From Shewanella benthica (GTDB lineage Bacteria; Pseudomonadota; Gammaproteobacteria; Enterobacterales; Shewanellaceae), in NCBI GenBank assembly GCA_023284085.1, contig JAKVHY010000006.1, forward strand, positions 1 through 64,000: 64,000 nucleotides of DNA, written 5' to 3'. The notes under the pieces were generated by a model, which was not told where the DNA came from, did not search any database, and was given only the letters and a program-made list of their open reading frames with translations. Shown piece after piece: positions 19,631-27,448 of this stretch; positions within the stretch are counted from its first letter, which is position 1, and each line of letters starts with the position of its first letter. The position numbers were made by a program, and so were the translations under genes.

Positions 19631-19813
19631 ATGAAGATTAAAATTCACCCTAATTTTCAAGGGTTAGGTAAAAAAATGATGCAGCAAGTGCTAGTTAAGA
19701 CTAGAAATAAGACGGTTGAGCTGACAGTATTAAAAGATAATCCGGCACTTAAACTCTGTCAAAGGCTTGGTTTTATCATTACAGACGAAGATGGGTACCA
19801 GTACCATATGTAA
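19631..19813 (+). pseudogene. GNAT acetyltransferase, C-terminal remnant
   Basis: Sixty codons give the second half of a GNAT fold: the acetyl-CoA loop region NFQGLGKKMMQQVL and the closing NPALKLCQRLGFIITDEDGYQYHM. The N-terminal half (strands 1-3) is missing, and I see no in-frame continuation upstream. A full GNAT enzyme has about 140-170 residues, so this is most likely a decayed fragment. Confidence 0.7.
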
Positions 19814-19897
19814 GCCACTAAGACTAATCGTTAACAAGCGAGCCTAATTTAGTAGAAAATAGCCAAATAGAGTTTGCAGCACAAAAGGAGTTGGACA

Positions 19898-20503
19898 TTG
19901 TTTGACATTATTGCGGTGTATTCAGGCGTAATCGCCACGGTTTGGATTTTTATTGGGGTGTTGATCGCGGCAAGGTATTATCCAAATTACTCCCATTCAA
20001 AACAGTTTTGCAGTGAGTTAGGGGCCAGTGGTAGCCCAACCCAGAAGCTGTCACCTTTAATTAATAATTATCCATTGGGTTTCCTGTTTTGCTTCTTTGG
20101 TTGGTACCTAGTCCAGTTAGATGACGTTTCTATTTTGATTAATCTCTCGGGTTGGCTAGTTATCGCTCATGGCATAGGCACTTGGGTTGCGGGTTACTTT
20201 CCGATGGACGCCGATCCCTACACCAAAGAACCGACATTTAATTGTAAAGTCCACTCGTGGGCCGGGTTTATCATGTTGCTATCACTGTTGATTGCGCCGA
20301 TTCTGGTGGCTATCAGCCCAACAAGTGCACTTATCTCAACAGGATTTCGGCTGTTTTCTATCGTTTCAATGTTGGTGGCCACCTATTACCTTGTTGTGTT
20401 AGCTAAAGCGTTTAAAAATCGAGAAAACGCCGGGGTATATCAGCGTGTCTCCTATGGCGCGCAGCTGGTATGGTTGAGTGTTTTCTCTGTGGTGCTGGCT
20501 TAA
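19898..20503 (+). CDS. DUF998 family membrane protein
   Basis: A 201-residue protein with about six hydrophobic helices and the DUF998 pattern: a helix-1 loop with F/CSELGASGSPTQ, then GIGTWVAGYFPMDADP, and VHSWAGFIMLLSLL later. The family is integral-membrane and of unknown function. The frame extends back to TTG 19874, but AAGGAG at 19884-19889 points to TTG 19898 as the start, an unusual initiation codon. Confidence 0.75.
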   Translation: MFDIIAVYSGVIATVWIFIGVLIAARYYPNYSHSKQFCSELGASGSPTQKLSPLINNYPLGFLFCFFGWYLVQLDDVSILINLSGWLVIAHGIGTWVAGYFPMDADPYTKEPTFNCKVHSWAGFIMLLSLLIAPILVAISPTSALISTGFRLFSIVSMLVATYYLVVLAKAFKNRENAGVYQRVSYGAQLVWLSVFSVVLA

Positions 20504-20638
20504 AAACAAGCTGCTAGTAGAAAGCGTTATAATGCTCGGTACGCAAATGCGCCCAGTGATTGTTGGTTATTTATTCGATGAGTTTATTGCTCATTTAAGT
20601 GTGTTTACGAAAATAGACATATGTTTTAAAGAGGTCAC

Positions 20639-21580
20639 ATGCTAGAAAATATAAACCGCTTTTTCCCTATCTTTGCACTACTCGGTGCTACAACGGCTTA
20701 CTTTATGCCTCAGTGGTTTACCGAGCTTAAATTCTTAATTGTGCCTCTGCTGATCATTATCATGCTTTCTATGGGGTTAACCCTCAGCTTAGATGACTTT
20801 TCTAGGGCGCTTAATCAGAAGCGCGCCGTGTTGGTTGGTCTCATTCTGCAATTTAGTATCATGCCCACCAGCGCACTGCTTATCAGTTTAGCCTTAGGCT
20901 TAGATCGTGACCTGATCATAGGTATGGTGCTGGTGGGTAGCGTGGCTGGTGGCACAGCTTCAAACGTGGTTTGTTATCTGGCAAAAGGCGATGTGGCATT
21001 GTCGATCACCATGACAGCACTTTCCACCTTGGCAGGCGTGTTACTCACCCCATTGATTATTAACCTGCTCTTGGGGCAGATGATAGATATTCCACTGTCG
21101 GCAATGCTGATAAGCCTGGTCAAAATTGTGCTTATGCCAGTGGCTGTTGGCGTGTTAATCAACCACTTCTTCCGCTCTGTGATCAGTAAAATTACGCCGG
21201 TGCTGCCTCTGGTGTCGATACTGGCCATTGTTATGGCAATCACCATTATCGTGGCATTGAATGCGGGTCAGTTCGATAAGGTAGGCCCAATTATCTTAGT
21301 CGCTGTAGTGTTACATAACAGCTTAGGACTCATACTGGGTTATACCTGTTGCCGCCTATTAGGATTCAGCCATAAGGTCTGCAAGACCATCTCTATCGAG
21401 GTTGGTCTGCAAAACTCCGGCCTGGCCACGGCGTTATGTATCAAGTTTTTCAGTCCCGCATCGGCGCTACCAGCTGCGATATTTTCTATCTGGCATAACT
21501 TGTCTGGCGCCTTGTTAGCTGGGTATTGGTCGAGGGAACAGCAGAAAAGCCATAAACAGGATTATGTGGCAGATAAGTAG
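20639..21580 (+). CDS. Bile acid:sodium symporter family (BASS) transporter
   Basis: A 313-residue carrier with about ten hydrophobic segments. Family features are LIIIMLSMGLTLSLDDF (helix 2), LVGSVAGGTASNVVCYLAKGDVALS (the crossed helix 4 region with the sodium-site residues) and EVGLQNSGLATAL (helix 9 region). Members move organic anions such as bile acids, pyruvate or pantoate with sodium; the substrate here cannot be told. It has a good ribosome site (GAGGT) and a hairpin downstream. Confidence 0.88.
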   Translation: MLENINRFFPIFALLGATTAYFMPQWFTELKFLIVPLLIIIMLSMGLTLSLDDFSRALNQKRAVLVGLILQFSIMPTSALLISLALGLDRDLIIGMVLVGSVAGGTASNVVCYLAKGDVALSITMTALSTLAGVLLTPLIINLLLGQMIDIPLSAMLISLVKIVLMPVAVGVLINHFFRSVISKITPVLPLVSILAIVMAITIIVALNAGQFDKVGPIILVAVVLHNSLGLILGYTCCRLLGFSHKVCKTISIEVGLQNSGLATALCIKFFSPASALPAAIFSIWHNLSGALLAGYWSREQQKSHKQDYVADK

Positions 21581-21649
21581 CGTCCAGAGAACCATTCACA
21601 GAACCAAGTTAGCGCTTAGTGGAAGACTTTAGCCGATTGAAGACATAAA

Positions 21650-21684
21650 AAAACGGACAGGGCCAAGGCCGTGTCCGTTTTCTT
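21650..21684. terminator. Bidirectional terminator
   Basis: AAAACGGACA and TGTCCGTTTT with an inner GGCC-AA-GGCC form a long hairpin between the convergent BASS and DsbB-like genes, with A and T tracts on its flanks. Confidence 0.85.
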
Positions 21685-21697
21685 GTTCGAGTCTGGT

Positions 21698-22246
21698 TTA
21701 GTTGAATAGCCAGTACTGAACAGGATCTGCCGGACATTCGAATGGACCACATTCTGCGAAGGTACTCAATACATTCATCAGGGTCACTAAGAGTACGACG
21801 CCAATGGCCAACTTACTCAAAAATGGCATTTCAGCCAGAGTTTGGTGCTTCACTTCCTTATACTGAGAGGAAAACGACAGCATGGCTGCAGTGCCCAATA
21901 TGATCACCGAGAAGGTGATAAATGCCCAAGTATAAAAATGGAAGGAAAGGAATGGATCGCCATAGAAAGGCGTGCCTGGGATGACGTGCAATGAAACTTG
22001 TCTAAGAGCTACCGCAGCGCCAAATAGTGCACCGAATAACATGATGCCATAGTGTGAGGTTCTCGGACCATAAATGACGTTACAGAGCAGGCCAAACATG
22101 ACGGCAACAAAACCACCCCTTTGTAGCAGACACAAGGGGCAGGGGAGTTCTCCGGCGGCAAATTGAGAGTAAAAAGCGAATGCCAGCACCAAAGAGATGG
22201 CTATGGCGCCAAGCGCATTGAGTTGTCGCGAAAATGATTCAGTCAT
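21698..22246 (-). CDS. DsbB-family disulfide bond formation protein, atypical
   Basis: A 182-residue inner-membrane protein. The quinone-reducing CPLC motif follows helix 1 (GELPCPLCLLQRGG). The periplasmic loop before the fourth helix has no Cys, unlike E. coli DsbB, which carries its second pair there. Instead a fifth hydrophobic helix is followed by CGPFEC near the C-terminus, which may be the replacement pair. The start at 22246 follows AGGAGG; an upstream in-frame start at 22288 is unlikely because it overlaps the preceding small gene. It forms an operon with the 51-residue DUF5993-like gene. Confidence 0.8.
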   Translation of the reverse strand: MTESFSRQLNALGAIAISLVLAFAFYSQFAAGELPCPLCLLQRGGFVAVMFGLLCNVIYGPRTSHYGIMLFGALFGAAVALRQVSLHVIPGTPFYGDPFLSFHFYTWAFITFSVIILGTAAMLSFSSQYKEVKHQTLAEMPFLSKLAIGVVLLVTLMNVLSTFAECGPFECPADPVQYWLFN

Positions 22247-22256
22247 CTTAAGCCTC

Positions 22257-22412
22257 CTATAGTAAAATTGAGAGTGTGTCGGTTGCATGGTGTGAGAACC
22301 AGTAGAGGCTCACCATAAGAGAGACACCAAAGCCATAGAATGCCAAATTGCGTTTGCCCTGTACCGCTAAAACCATAGCGATAAAGAATAAACAAAATAT
22401 CAATGCCATCAT
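22257..22412 (-). CDS. DUF5993-like 51-residue membrane protein
   Basis: A very short gene: ATG at 22412 behind GGGGA, stop at 22257-22259, immediately before the ribosome site of the DsbB-like gene. The product has two hydrophobic segments (MMALIFCLFFIAMVLAVQGK and AFYGFGVSLMVSLYWFSHH) and the HHATD-type ending that I associate with DUF5993. Its pairing with a DsbB-type gene suggests a partner or stabilising subunit; this is inference. Confidence 0.7.
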   Translation of the reverse strand: MMALIFCLFFIAMVLAVQGKRNLAFYGFGVSLMVSLYWFSHHATDTLSILL

Positions 22413-22791
22413 AATTATTCCCCTAAATTATAATCGGTTACGTGGATATATTTTTGGAATATATCTTATATCTATTTACTTAATCAAGGGGTAAGTTAGT
22501 CAGAATAATTGGCTCAACAATACTATAAATACACATTGTCAAAAGAGAACAAGGCTTGAAACATCTGTTGATTATATGTATCGATAAATGGTCATAGTAA
22601 TCAGCACGATAATTGGTTTACTGCTCATAGGTGTTAATTTTTATCGTCATGGATAAGATTTAAAAATTCTGAGTGGGGCAATGTAAATTATTCAATAATC
22701 TTAAGATTCCAAGTAACCTAGGCTCGAGTCAGCCAATATTATATAAATGGTTGAATAAGGTATTCTCACATTTTTATTAAGGAACGAGTCA
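22413..22791. other. Intergenic region without recognised gene
   Basis: AT-rich DNA between the divergent DsbB-like operon and the CDF exporter. It must hold both promoters. I see no open reading frame, tRNA or clear operator in it. Confidence 0.5.
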
Positions 22792-23703
22792 ATGGCACAC
22801 GATCACGACCATAACGCAGCGGGACACTCTCATGGCTCGGGGAATCAAAGGGCGGTTGGCTTAGCGGCGATTCTAACTGGCGGCTTTATGATTGCCGAAG
22901 TAATGGGTGGCGTATTGTCGGGGTCGCTGGCCCTGATAGCCGATGCGGGTCATATGCTGACGGATTTCGTCGCCTTGAGCTTAGCCTGGTTTGCCTTTCA
23001 TTTAGCCAAGCGTCCCGCGTCTTGGCAAACCACATATGGCTTCGATCGTTTTTCGGTATTGGCTGCCTTGGTCAATGGCCTGTCTCTTTTCCTGATCGCT
23101 GCATGGATCTGTTTTGAAGCCTTTAAGCGACTTAACGAGCCGGTAGAAGTCCTCGGTGGGACTATGCTTTTGATTGCTGTCGGTGGTCTGATTGTTAATA
23201 TTCTCGCTTTTTGGATCTTGACCCGAGGCGAGAAGGACAACCTGAATATCAAGGCGGCAATCTTACATGTTGCAGGAGACTTACTCGGCTCTGTCGGCGC
23301 AATCATAGCCTCCTTAGTCATTATCTATACTGGCTGGACGCCCATAGATCCTATTCTCTCAGTGTTTGTTGCGATCATCATTCTACGTTCAGCCTGGCAC
23401 GTAGTGCGTGAGAGTGGACATATTCTGTTGGAAGGTGCGCCACGGGGATTCGACCGACGTAAGCTTATCGAAGACTTGGAAGCTGAGCTCTCAGGCGTGA
23501 TTAAGGTTCACCACGTTCATGCCTGGTCTATCACTCAGGAGCGGCCTATGATCACCCTCGAAGTTGATGTCAACGAAGATGCAGACATAGGCCAGATAAA
23601 AATGGCGGTAAAAAAATTACTGCAAGAACGCTTCGCAATAGCGCACTCAACCGTTGAAATCAATCAGTACTGTCAGCAGCAGGAGTCCGATCTCAAGGAC
23701 TAA
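22792..23703 (+). CDS. CDF-family zinc/cation exporter
   Basis: A 303-residue cation diffusion facilitator. The His-rich N-terminus (HDHDHNAAGHSHG) is followed by six transmembrane helices. The metal site appears as DAGHMLTD (helix 2) and HVAGDLLGS (helix 5), the HxxxD pattern typical of zinc carriers of the CzcD/ZitB type. The C-terminal cytoplasmic metal-binding domain has VHHVHAWSI. It is likely a proton antiporter exporting Zn2+ and perhaps Cd2+ or Co2+. Confidence 0.9.
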   Translation: MAHDHDHNAAGHSHGSGNQRAVGLAAILTGGFMIAEVMGGVLSGSLALIADAGHMLTDFVALSLAWFAFHLAKRPASWQTTYGFDRFSVLAALVNGLSLFLIAAWICFEAFKRLNEPVEVLGGTMLLIAVGGLIVNILAFWILTRGEKDNLNIKAAILHVAGDLLGSVGAIIASLVIIYTGWTPIDPILSVFVAIIILRSAWHVVRESGHILLEGAPRGFDRRKLIEDLEAELSGVIKVHHVHAWSITQERPMITLEVDVNEDADIGQIKMAVKKLLQERFAIAHSTVEINQYCQQQESDLKD

Positions 23704-23893
23704 CACAGTAACCATGCTGAACTAATGTTTTAGATGGGATCTTGGCATGATTGGCTATGTATTACCGGCCGCGATTTAGTGACTGCTATTAAGAGACTGT
23801 TATTCAGTGGCAGGGCTTAAGGAGAGGGGCTGCACAAGATTAGTCGATAACTTCTATAGTTAGATAGTACAAAATACTATAGGAAAGAAACTA

Positions 23894-24253
23894 ATGAGTT
23901 TAGCGGATATAGTGAAAGCAGGTTGGGAAGCCGTTGACACGGGTGACTTCGACACCTTAGTGGTTGATTATGCTGAAAAGATGACATTCATTATGCCGGG
24001 ACAAGGCGATGTTTTAGCTGGGCGTCAGGCATTTCGCTCAGCCTTAGATGGTCTTGGGGATATTCTCCCACCAGGTTTTGAAATCACTGGTTTGCGTCAA
24101 ATAGAGGGGGAGAGTGAAGTCGTCTCCATTGTTGAGTGGAAGTCCAATAAAGTGGCAAGCTCTCAGCTTGCGGTCTTGTTCAAGTTCGATGGGAATAAAA
24201 TTTTTGAGGAGCGATGGTTTGTCGACACTGAGCAATGGAAAGGGGCTTTTTGA
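23894..24253 (+). CDS. SnoaL-like / NTF2-fold protein
   Basis: A 119-residue protein with the NTF2-like pattern: an N-terminal helix (VKAGWEAVDTGDFDTL), then strands with MTFIMPGQGDVLAGRQAF, and a closing FEERWFVDTEQW. No signal peptide. Such folds serve as small enzymes or ligand-binding proteins; nothing fixes the function here. It has a good ribosome site (AGGAAAG). Confidence 0.75.
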   Translation: MSLADIVKAGWEAVDTGDFDTLVVDYAEKMTFIMPGQGDVLAGRQAFRSALDGLGDILPPGFEITGLRQIEGESEVVSIVEWKSNKVASSQLAVLFKFDGNKIFEERWFVDTEQWKGAF

Positions 24254-24517
24254 GTTAGCCATATATCATATCGTTAGCTTTAAGGATTAAATATGTCCAT
24301 ATAAATATCGGCTTAGCTCTCATGCTTTTTGTTCAGTAGAGTCCATACTTACCCGCTCTCTAGTCTAAAGCGTTTTATTAGGTGAAACTTCATCTAAAAT
24401 CGTAGCGCGTCTAGATACACTTCAGATCGAGTAACGAGCCTGCATTTCAAGGAGTGACTTGTACATCAGTCTGTCGCAAACCTAATTATTCTCATTTATT
24501 TTAGACAAAACTGGGTA

Positions 24518-25156
24518 TTACTCCTCAATAAGAGATTGGAGCACTTCTATACTTTTATAGCCTAATGAAATTTGCTCCTGGGATTGAAGATAATTGAGCT
24601 GTAAGCCGACCGCTTCTTTAGTCACACCAAGTAATGCGGCCAACTCTTTTTGACTGATTTTTAAGTTGAGTTTACCTTGCCAAGAGCACAACTGGCGAAG
24701 CATTGCTTTGGTTCTGTCGAGTAAAGTACCAAACTGCATGGCTTCAATTGTATGGTAGTAGTATTCAACATAATGAGCCATTTTCTTGGTTACCGTTAAC
24801 CATAATTCGGGCTCCGTATCGGCCAGCTTAATAAACGCAGTTAACGATATTTGATTGATGCGAGTTTCTTCCAGAGCAACTGCATCGTTTGGTCTTATTC
24901 CAAGACCAAAGCAACCGATAAAGCCAAACCACTCTCCCGCTTGTAAATCTTTAACGATCAGCTCTTTACCTTTCTCACTGACTTTACAGATCCTCACTAC
25001 GCCATTTTCGACCTGATACAGATGCTTTGCAATATCACCGGCATAATGGATGAATTCTCCAGAGCGGTAAGATCTAGTCAGCATCTGTGCTGTGAGCTTG
25101 TTTTGAGACGATTGACTGAGTTGACTAAACATGTGTTTCTCTAAGGTATTTTGCAT
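24518..25156 (-). CDS. Crp/Fnr-family transcriptional regulator
   Basis: A 212-residue regulator with a cyclic-nucleotide-binding-type beta roll (about residues 20-115; GEFIHYAGDIAKHLYQVENG) and a C-terminal helix-turn-helix (about 165-200; SQKELAALLGVTKEAVGLQL). The N-terminal Cys cluster of true FNR is absent. It is divergent from the GlcG/HbpS-like gene 75 bp away, a likely target. The frame extends to GTG 25195; I chose the ATG at 25156, and 25132 is also possible. Confidence 0.85.
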   Translation of the reverse strand: MQNTLEKHMFSQLSQSSQNKLTAQMLTRSYRSGEFIHYAGDIAKHLYQVENGVVRICKVSEKGKELIVKDLQAGEWFGFIGCFGLGIRPNDAVALEETRINQISLTAFIKLADTEPELWLTVTKKMAHYVEYYYHTIEAMQFGTLLDRTKAMLRQLCSWQGKLNLKISQKELAALLGVTKEAVGLQLNYLQSQEQISLGYKSIEVLQSLIEE

Positions 25157-25231
25157 TAAAAACAATCCAGATTGTAGTGTAGCTGCTGCCAACACTAGTA
25201 TAAAAGTCTCTTCAATAACAAGGAGAGAATC

Positions 25232-25714
25232 ATGCTCAATAAACTCATACTATCTTCAATAATCTTTGCATCTAGTATTGCTTCGGTTAATGCAGTTCAA
25301 TTGCCTCAAAAATACGTTCTTCCAACCTCTGTTGCTGAGTCAGTCGCAAAAAAGGCGATTGCTGAGTGCAATAAAGTTAATGTGCCGATTTCAATATCGG
25401 TCGTCAATGATCAAGGTCGCTTGCTCTATTTCTATCGAGGTGAAGGGACTGGCAGTAATACGGTCCACACCAGTTATAGAAAAGCCTATACCTCTGCCAC
25501 ACTCAAAGCCCCTACATCTCAACTAACATTAGCTGTTGAGTCTAAAGGGCTTAGTCAACTCGGAAAAATGGAGGACGATATTTTGCTGTTGACTGGGGGG
25601 CTCCCGCTGTTCTACAACAACACCCTTGTTGGTGCGATAGGCTTATCTGGGGCACCTAACCCTGTCATTGAAGAAGAGTGTGGTAAAAAGGCCATCAGAT
25701 ATATCTTCAAGTAA
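25232..25714 (+). CDS. GlcG/HbpS-family secreted protein
   Basis: A 160-residue protein with a signal peptide (cleavage near VNA-VQLP) and the GlcG/HbpS (DUF336) domain: ISISVVNDQGRLLYFYRGEG, RKAYTSATLKAPT, and GGLPLFYNNTLVGAIGLSGA near the end. Relatives bind haem or corrinoids or act as small redox accessory proteins. The export signal and the divergent Crp-like regulator suggest a periplasmic sensing or storage role. It has a strong ribosome site (AAGGAG). Confidence 0.82.
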   Translation: MLNKLILSSIIFASSIASVNAVQLPQKYVLPTSVAESVAKKAIAECNKVNVPISISVVNDQGRLLYFYRGEGTGSNTVHTSYRKAYTSATLKAPTSQLTLAVESKGLSQLGKMEDDILLLTGGLPLFYNNTLVGAIGLSGAPNPVIEEECGKKAIRYIFK

Positions 25715-25724
25715 CAGTCCACAT

Positions 25725-25749
25725 GGATACCAGTATATCGCTGGTATCC
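25725..25749 (+). terminator. Hairpin after the GlcG/HbpS gene
   Basis: GGATACCAG-TATATCG-CTGGTATCC, a 9-bp stem 10 bp after the stop. It has no clean T tract, so termination is likely but not certain. Confidence 0.55.
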
Positions 25750-25832
25750 ATAGGCTAAATAGGTGAAATAGGTGAAATAGGTGAAATAGGTGAAATAGGT
25801 GAAATAGGTGAAATTGTACCTATTTAGCCTAT
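25750..25832. repeat. 9-bp minisatellite inside a 15-bp inverted repeat
   Basis: Six exact copies of AGGTGAAAT (25761-25814) are framed by perfect inverted arms ATAGGCTAAATAGGT (25750-25764) and ACCTATTTAGCCTAT (25818-25832). The repeats would sit in the loop of the hairpin. Confidence 0.9.
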
Positions 25833-25851
25833 ATAAAAGAGTTGTTTTTGT

Positions 25852-25899
25852 AAGCTTTTGCGTGGTACTGGGTATTTATCACAAGTTCTAATGAGTCAT
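25852..25899 (+). repeat. 48-bp dispersed repeat, copy 1
   Basis: This segment (core GGTATTTATCAC, then AGTTCTAATGAG) matches 36214-36261 at 41 of 48 positions by my count, same orientation. At the other site it forms the end of the RND pump gene. The rest of 25900-26083 shows nothing I can name. Confidence 0.7.
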
Positions 25900-26083
25900 T
25901 ATATTGTTCGTATTAGGGGAGGGGACTCTCACAGCAACAGAAGTAATCAGGCAATATAGGGCTTGTTCTCAAATCGTATTCAAGCACAAGTGTCCTGACA
26001 CAGAAGCGTCTAGCGCGTACTCAATAACGCGGTGATCTGCTACACTACTTTTGGTTATTTTTTTAATTTAAGATCAATTTGTT

Positions 26084-26896
26084 ATGCAGCGCCGACCACT
26101 ACGTCAAGCCAAAACCATCGATAACGTTTTTAATAGTGCCTATTGGCACCTTGGCCAGCAAGATTTTACCATTAATGAAATTCGCACCAAGCTTGAGCGT
26201 AAAACCGAAAACCAAGAATGGATTGAGACAGTACTCGCCAGACTCATAGAGAACGGTTACTTAAAAAATGACTATGACTTTGCTGTACGCTTTTGCGAGC
26301 TGTCCTTTAGTCATGAACTCGGTGCAGGCGCGATAAGACGTAAGTTGCAACGGCGTGGCGTACCCGTTACCGAGATAGATACTGCGATAGAGCGAGTGAC
26401 GGACGAGCAAAACGTCGATGCCTTTGCGATGGCCACATCTAGGCTGCTAAGCAGATTTGTTAACTTTTATGGCACCAACAGAGAAAAAGTCTATGCCCAG
26501 ATGACCACAAGAGGTTTTTCTCGTGTAGAAATTGATCACGCATTATCACAACATCCACAACGTGAAACACTGCGCAGTAAATTAGCCGTAAAAGCAGACA
26601 AAGCCGACTTAACAACTGAAATAATCAAACTATTCAACAAAGGCAAAGGCGAAACCCTCATCCTGCAGGAACTAAAACAGCGACTGATTGATGTGAGCGA
26701 CTTTGAAGATACCCTGTACCAATTAACACTCACAGAAGATGTCGATTTTTATCAAAGCTGCAAAAACGAGCTGGCTAAAAAGCGCTATGACCTATCGGAC
26801 TATAAAGAAAAGTCGAAAGCGTATGCGTATTTATCCCGTAAAGGGTTCGGCAGTGATGAAATAAAAGAGGCAATGAATCCAGATGATGACATCTAG
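26084..26896 (+). CDS. RecX-family protein, long form
   Basis: A 270-residue protein built of RecX-type three-helix modules: repeated patterns such as INEIRTKLERK...WIETVLARLIENGYLKND, GAGAIRRKLQRRGVP, and RKGFGSDEIKEAM. RecX normally has about 150-165 residues and modulates RecA filaments; this one has about six helical modules instead of the usual three sets. There is no recA next to it, so it may be a second RecX-like protein. The ribosome site before ATG 26084 is weak. Confidence 0.72.
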   Translation: MQRRPLRQAKTIDNVFNSAYWHLGQQDFTINEIRTKLERKTENQEWIETVLARLIENGYLKNDYDFAVRFCELSFSHELGAGAIRRKLQRRGVPVTEIDTAIERVTDEQNVDAFAMATSRLLSRFVNFYGTNREKVYAQMTTRGFSRVEIDHALSQHPQRETLRSKLAVKADKADLTTEIIKLFNKGKGETLILQELKQRLIDVSDFEDTLYQLTLTEDVDFYQSCKNELAKKRYDLSDYKEKSKAYAYLSRKGFGSDEIKEAMNPDDDI

Positions 26897-27043
26897 GAAG
26901 AAACCACTGAGACACTAGATTGGTCACTTGAAATATTCTAAAAAGTGATAGATTAGTTACGTCACTACACCTCTAGGCACTAAAAATGATGGCAAATCAA
27001 CTTAACATTGCTGCGTCTCACCTAACGCGATACGCTCTCTGAT

Positions 27044-27280
27044 ATGAATGACATATTACTAATAATTATTACTATCGCTGCAGGATTTTTAGGCTTCGGC
27101 GCGCTAATCCTTGGCGCTCTTGGTCTATATTCCGTTGCCGAGCAAAAAGGTATTCTAGGCATATCAATATATATCGCTTGCTGGTTGTTTCTAGGACCCT
27201 TAATAGCGACGGTATCGGTAATTGTGGGTCTATATCTATTGTTTCAACTCGTAAAAGGTTCTAGTGCAAGTGCCACCTAG
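27044..27280 (+). CDS. Small membrane protein, unrecognised
   Basis: A 78-residue protein that is almost entirely hydrophobic, with two helices (LLIIITIAAGFLGFGALILG and IYIACWLFLGPLIATVSVIV). No family recognised and no clear ribosome site. It lies between recX and the NCS2 permease. Confidence 0.45.
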   Translation: MNDILLIIITIAAGFLGFGALILGALGLYSVAEQKGILGISIYIACWLFLGPLIATVSVIVGLYLLFQLVKGSSASAT

Positions 27281-27387
27281 CGCCAACTTAATGGAGTTAA
27301 TGGTGCCAGCCAGAGTAAATGGTAGTTTGAAGGTCGCCCCTTAGTTTGTAACCTAACGCCTAGCAGGCGAGGCATGTGCACTCTTAC

Positions 27388-27440
27388 TTTCCCCCAAAAC
27401 ACCCAATCAGTTAGATTTAACAATGGGTGTCTTAGTTATT
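27388..27440. repeat. REP-like element, copy a
   Basis: ACACCCA (27399-27405) and TGGGTGT (27424-27430) form a stem around CAGTTAGATTTAACA, followed by CTTAGTTATT. The same 53-bp element recurs at about 29565-29616 with one base missing. Its right half matches the TGGGTGTCTTGGTTGT motif beside the RAYT genes. Confidence 0.8.
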
Positions 27441-27448
27441 TTGTTGCT

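Noticed and set aside
25761..25814. Short regular repeats as a possible CRISPR array
   Set aside because: The 9-bp units are contiguous without spacers and there are no cas genes; it is a minisatellite.
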